Shown here piece by piece: positions 18,423-20,000 of a stretch of 20,000 bases of DNA (its first letter is position 1; each line of letters begins with the position of its first letter). The stretch is taken from the NCBI RefSeq assembly GCF_014066305.1, contig NW_023501062.1:1-20000 (forward strand), in the 5' to 3' direction. The position numbers and the translations under genes are program-made. The notes beneath the pieces were generated by a model. The model was not told the DNA's origin. It worked only from the letters and a program-made list of their open reading frames with translations, and did no database searches. The stretch is from Letharia columbiana. Lineage: Eukaryota > Ascomycota > Lecanoromycetes > Lecanorales > Parmeliaceae.

Positions 18423-19170
18423 AGAGTTATAGTAAATATTAGAGGCCTTAATAATCTTATTATTCTAGATATATATTTTATATTATTATAATTAGATATT
18501 ATAGTAAGACTATTAAAATATATTTATTTATTTATACTTCGATATAATATCTTTTTTTTTATTAATAATTTATTTACTATAATAATTATTATATATTTAT
18601 TATAATTTCTTATTAAGATTAAAAGATTTTTAATATATTAATTATAGAATATATAAATTTTATAATTTATATATAGCGATAAATTAATAAAATTCTATAA
18701 TCTATTAAAGACTTTATTTAAATAGGTATATTAATAATATTATATTAAATTTTAAAACCTTAAAAAAATATATTATATATTTATAAAAGTTATTTTAAAT
18801 CTTAATTAAGTATAATATTATTATTATATTTATAAAAATCTTTTTAAAATACTTTAATATTAATTTATTAATTTATTAAGTTATTAATTTTTTTAATATA
18901 ATAATAACTAAGAATAAATTAAAAGCTATTAATAAGATCGCTTATTCTAATATCTTTAATAATTTCGAATATTATCTTAAATTAATAGACTATTTAAGAA
19001 ATTTAATTTATTATTATATATAATTTATTAATCCTCTATAAATATTAAAGATTTATTTATTTAAAGAGATATTTATTAAAAATAATTTATATTATATTTA
19101 CTTCTTTAAACTTTATCTATTAAAAACTACTTTATAGAAAAATTAAAGCTTTTAAAGTCTATAGAAAATT
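18423..19170 (+). pseudogene. Gypsy reverse transcriptase, RIP-inactivated
   Basis: Frame 1 of three starts RVIVNIRGLNNLIILDIY (18423 on), equivalent to RVVVDIRGLN..I.PDAYPLP. After a shift, the FFYQ...IF.II(S/T) segment follows, and after another shift just before 18727 comes YINNI (18727-18741). This is the YVDDI catalytic box with both Asp codons (GAT or GAC) now AAT. Further downstream are NKLKAINKIAYS and FEYYLKLIDYLRNLIYYY, equal to the DKL.AI....(F/Y)P.....LE.YLGLTG(Y/W)LR..(I/V) thumb/connection region. Loss of both catalytic Asp plus stops and frameshifts makes this certain to be dead. Confidence 0.85.
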
Positions 19171-19559
19171 TTTAAGTAAACTTTTATTATTTATATATTT
19201 TAATTTAAGTAAAAATTTATAAATAGTATTTTAATATCTTTAGAAAATAAGATTTCGATATATAAATATTTTATATTAAAAAAGAATATATTATTATAGC
19301 TAATATTAAGTAGCTATTCTAAAAGAATTATTATAAAATTAATTATATATTTATTAAAAATATTAACTTTTATTAATCGTAATTTAACTATATTACTTCG
19401 CTTATAATAGTTCTTAATTTAAAGATATATTAGTTTTAAAGGTATATAAAAATCTATTATTTCTTTCTAATTCTATATAGATCTTATTCTATAATTTAAA
19501 TTTTAATAAATATAATCTAATATATATATATTAAGTTTCTATAAAGTTATAGATTTAGC

Positions 19560-20000
19560 TAATAATTATATAAGTCTAAAAAATAGTCTTATTAATCTTG
19601 AACTTTTTATTAAATAATCTTTAACTTAAATATTACTCGCTTTATTAATAGTCTTCTTCATCTTTTCTATAGCTATTTCTTTTATTATAATTAGGAGATT
19701 TATATATTTAAGATCTTATTAAGTATCTATTCTCTCTTTCTTAGGATAATTATCTATAGAAAATATCTATATATATTTAATACGCTTAAGTTAGCGATCT
19801 CTTTTATTTAAATAATCTTAATATCTCGCTTAATTAATTTATACTTAAATTAGTTCTAGTTTAGCGATCATATTCTTTTATAAATCGAGTTAATAGCTAT
19901 TATATATTTTATAATTAGATAATAGAAGATTGTCTAGAGTATATAAGTAATTCTTTAAATTATATAATTGTATTTTCTAATAATACTCTTCGACTTTATA
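19560..20000. other. Less mutated AT-rich tail, unassigned
   Basis: TpG and CpA reappear here and there (TCTTGAAC, CTTCTTCATC, AGATTGTCTAGAG, TAATTGTATT), unlike the preceding 5 kb. Minus-strand translation gives peptide-like runs such as RYFL.IIILRKRENRYLIRS and NKRNSYRKDEED with stops. It could be the edge of another element on the minus strand. No family is recognised. Confidence 0.3.

Larger units (their letters stand above)
14705..19560 (+). mobile_element. RIP-decayed Ty3/gypsy retrotransposon
   Basis: Forward-strand element recognised from its protease-like (17380-17800) and reverse transcriptase (18423-19170) remnants, which match the fungal Ty3/gypsy polyprotein type with RVVVDIRGLN..., SFFYQW.VH and YVDDI segments. 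The part before the protease (about 14.9-17.3 kb) has no intact frame and should hold gag; I could not read motifs in it. RNase H should follow reverse transcriptase, but is not convincingly legible past 19170, and no 3' LTR is seen. Nearly all CpA and TpG sites are lost. Insertion into, or beside, the copia element explains that element's truncation. Confidence 0.75.

Overview
The window looks like a filamentous ascomycete (Pezizomycotina) chromosome segment. About 4.5 kb of ordinary, base-balanced, intron-containing sequence lies between long AT-rich blocks that carry the marks of repeat-induced point mutation (RIP). In the AT-rich blocks CpA and TpG are almost absent and TpA is very common, while CpG survives. 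Many reading frames are recognisably ancient coding sequence, but full of stops. The introns are 47 and 67 bp with GTATGT/GTGAGT donors, as in fungi. No tRNA, rRNA, CRISPR array or bacterial signal was seen. No lineage below Pezizomycotina can be argued from the sequence.

Layout. 1-1640: RIP-decayed DNA with a 54-bp tandem duplication and a four-copy ~200-224-bp tandem array. The end of this block is repeated in inverted orientation at 9.41-9.75 kb. 1640-2880: a short unmutated spacer, two related minisatellites (97-bp and 94-bp units), then ~300 bp of nearly pure A. 2887-3782: a 22-bp tandem repeat leading into a DNA element with long terminal inverted repeats (82 bp identical in both arms) and low-complexity repeats inside. 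3910-4706: a Nudix hydrolase gene of the ADP-ribose pyrophosphatase (Ysa1/NUDT5) type, whose N-terminal part is broken by homopolymer-rich sequence. 5269-6881: a complete squalene epoxidase (ERG1) gene with one intron, the best-supported gene here. 6882-7410: unassigned flank.

7410-20000 is a graveyard of transposable elements. It holds an unidentified RIP-decayed block (7.4-9.8 kb), a short unmutated 13-bp CACGTG-type repeat island (9.76-9.85 kb), a forward-strand Ty1/copia element (about 9.84-14.7 kb: gag, integrase and the start of reverse transcriptase still legible) cut off at about 14.7 kb, and a forward-strand Ty3/gypsy element (about 14.7-19.5 kb: possible LTR, protease and reverse transcriptase legible, with the YVDD box changed to YINN). 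The last 400 bp is less mutated and unassigned.

Biologically, the only clear host functions are sterol synthesis (ERG1) and nucleotide-sugar housekeeping (Nudix). They share a strand but no visible functional link. No new multi-gene system was found. The points most worth a second look are the long-TIR element, the inverted repeat pair around the gene island, the unmutated CACGTG island, and the corrupted start of the Nudix gene.
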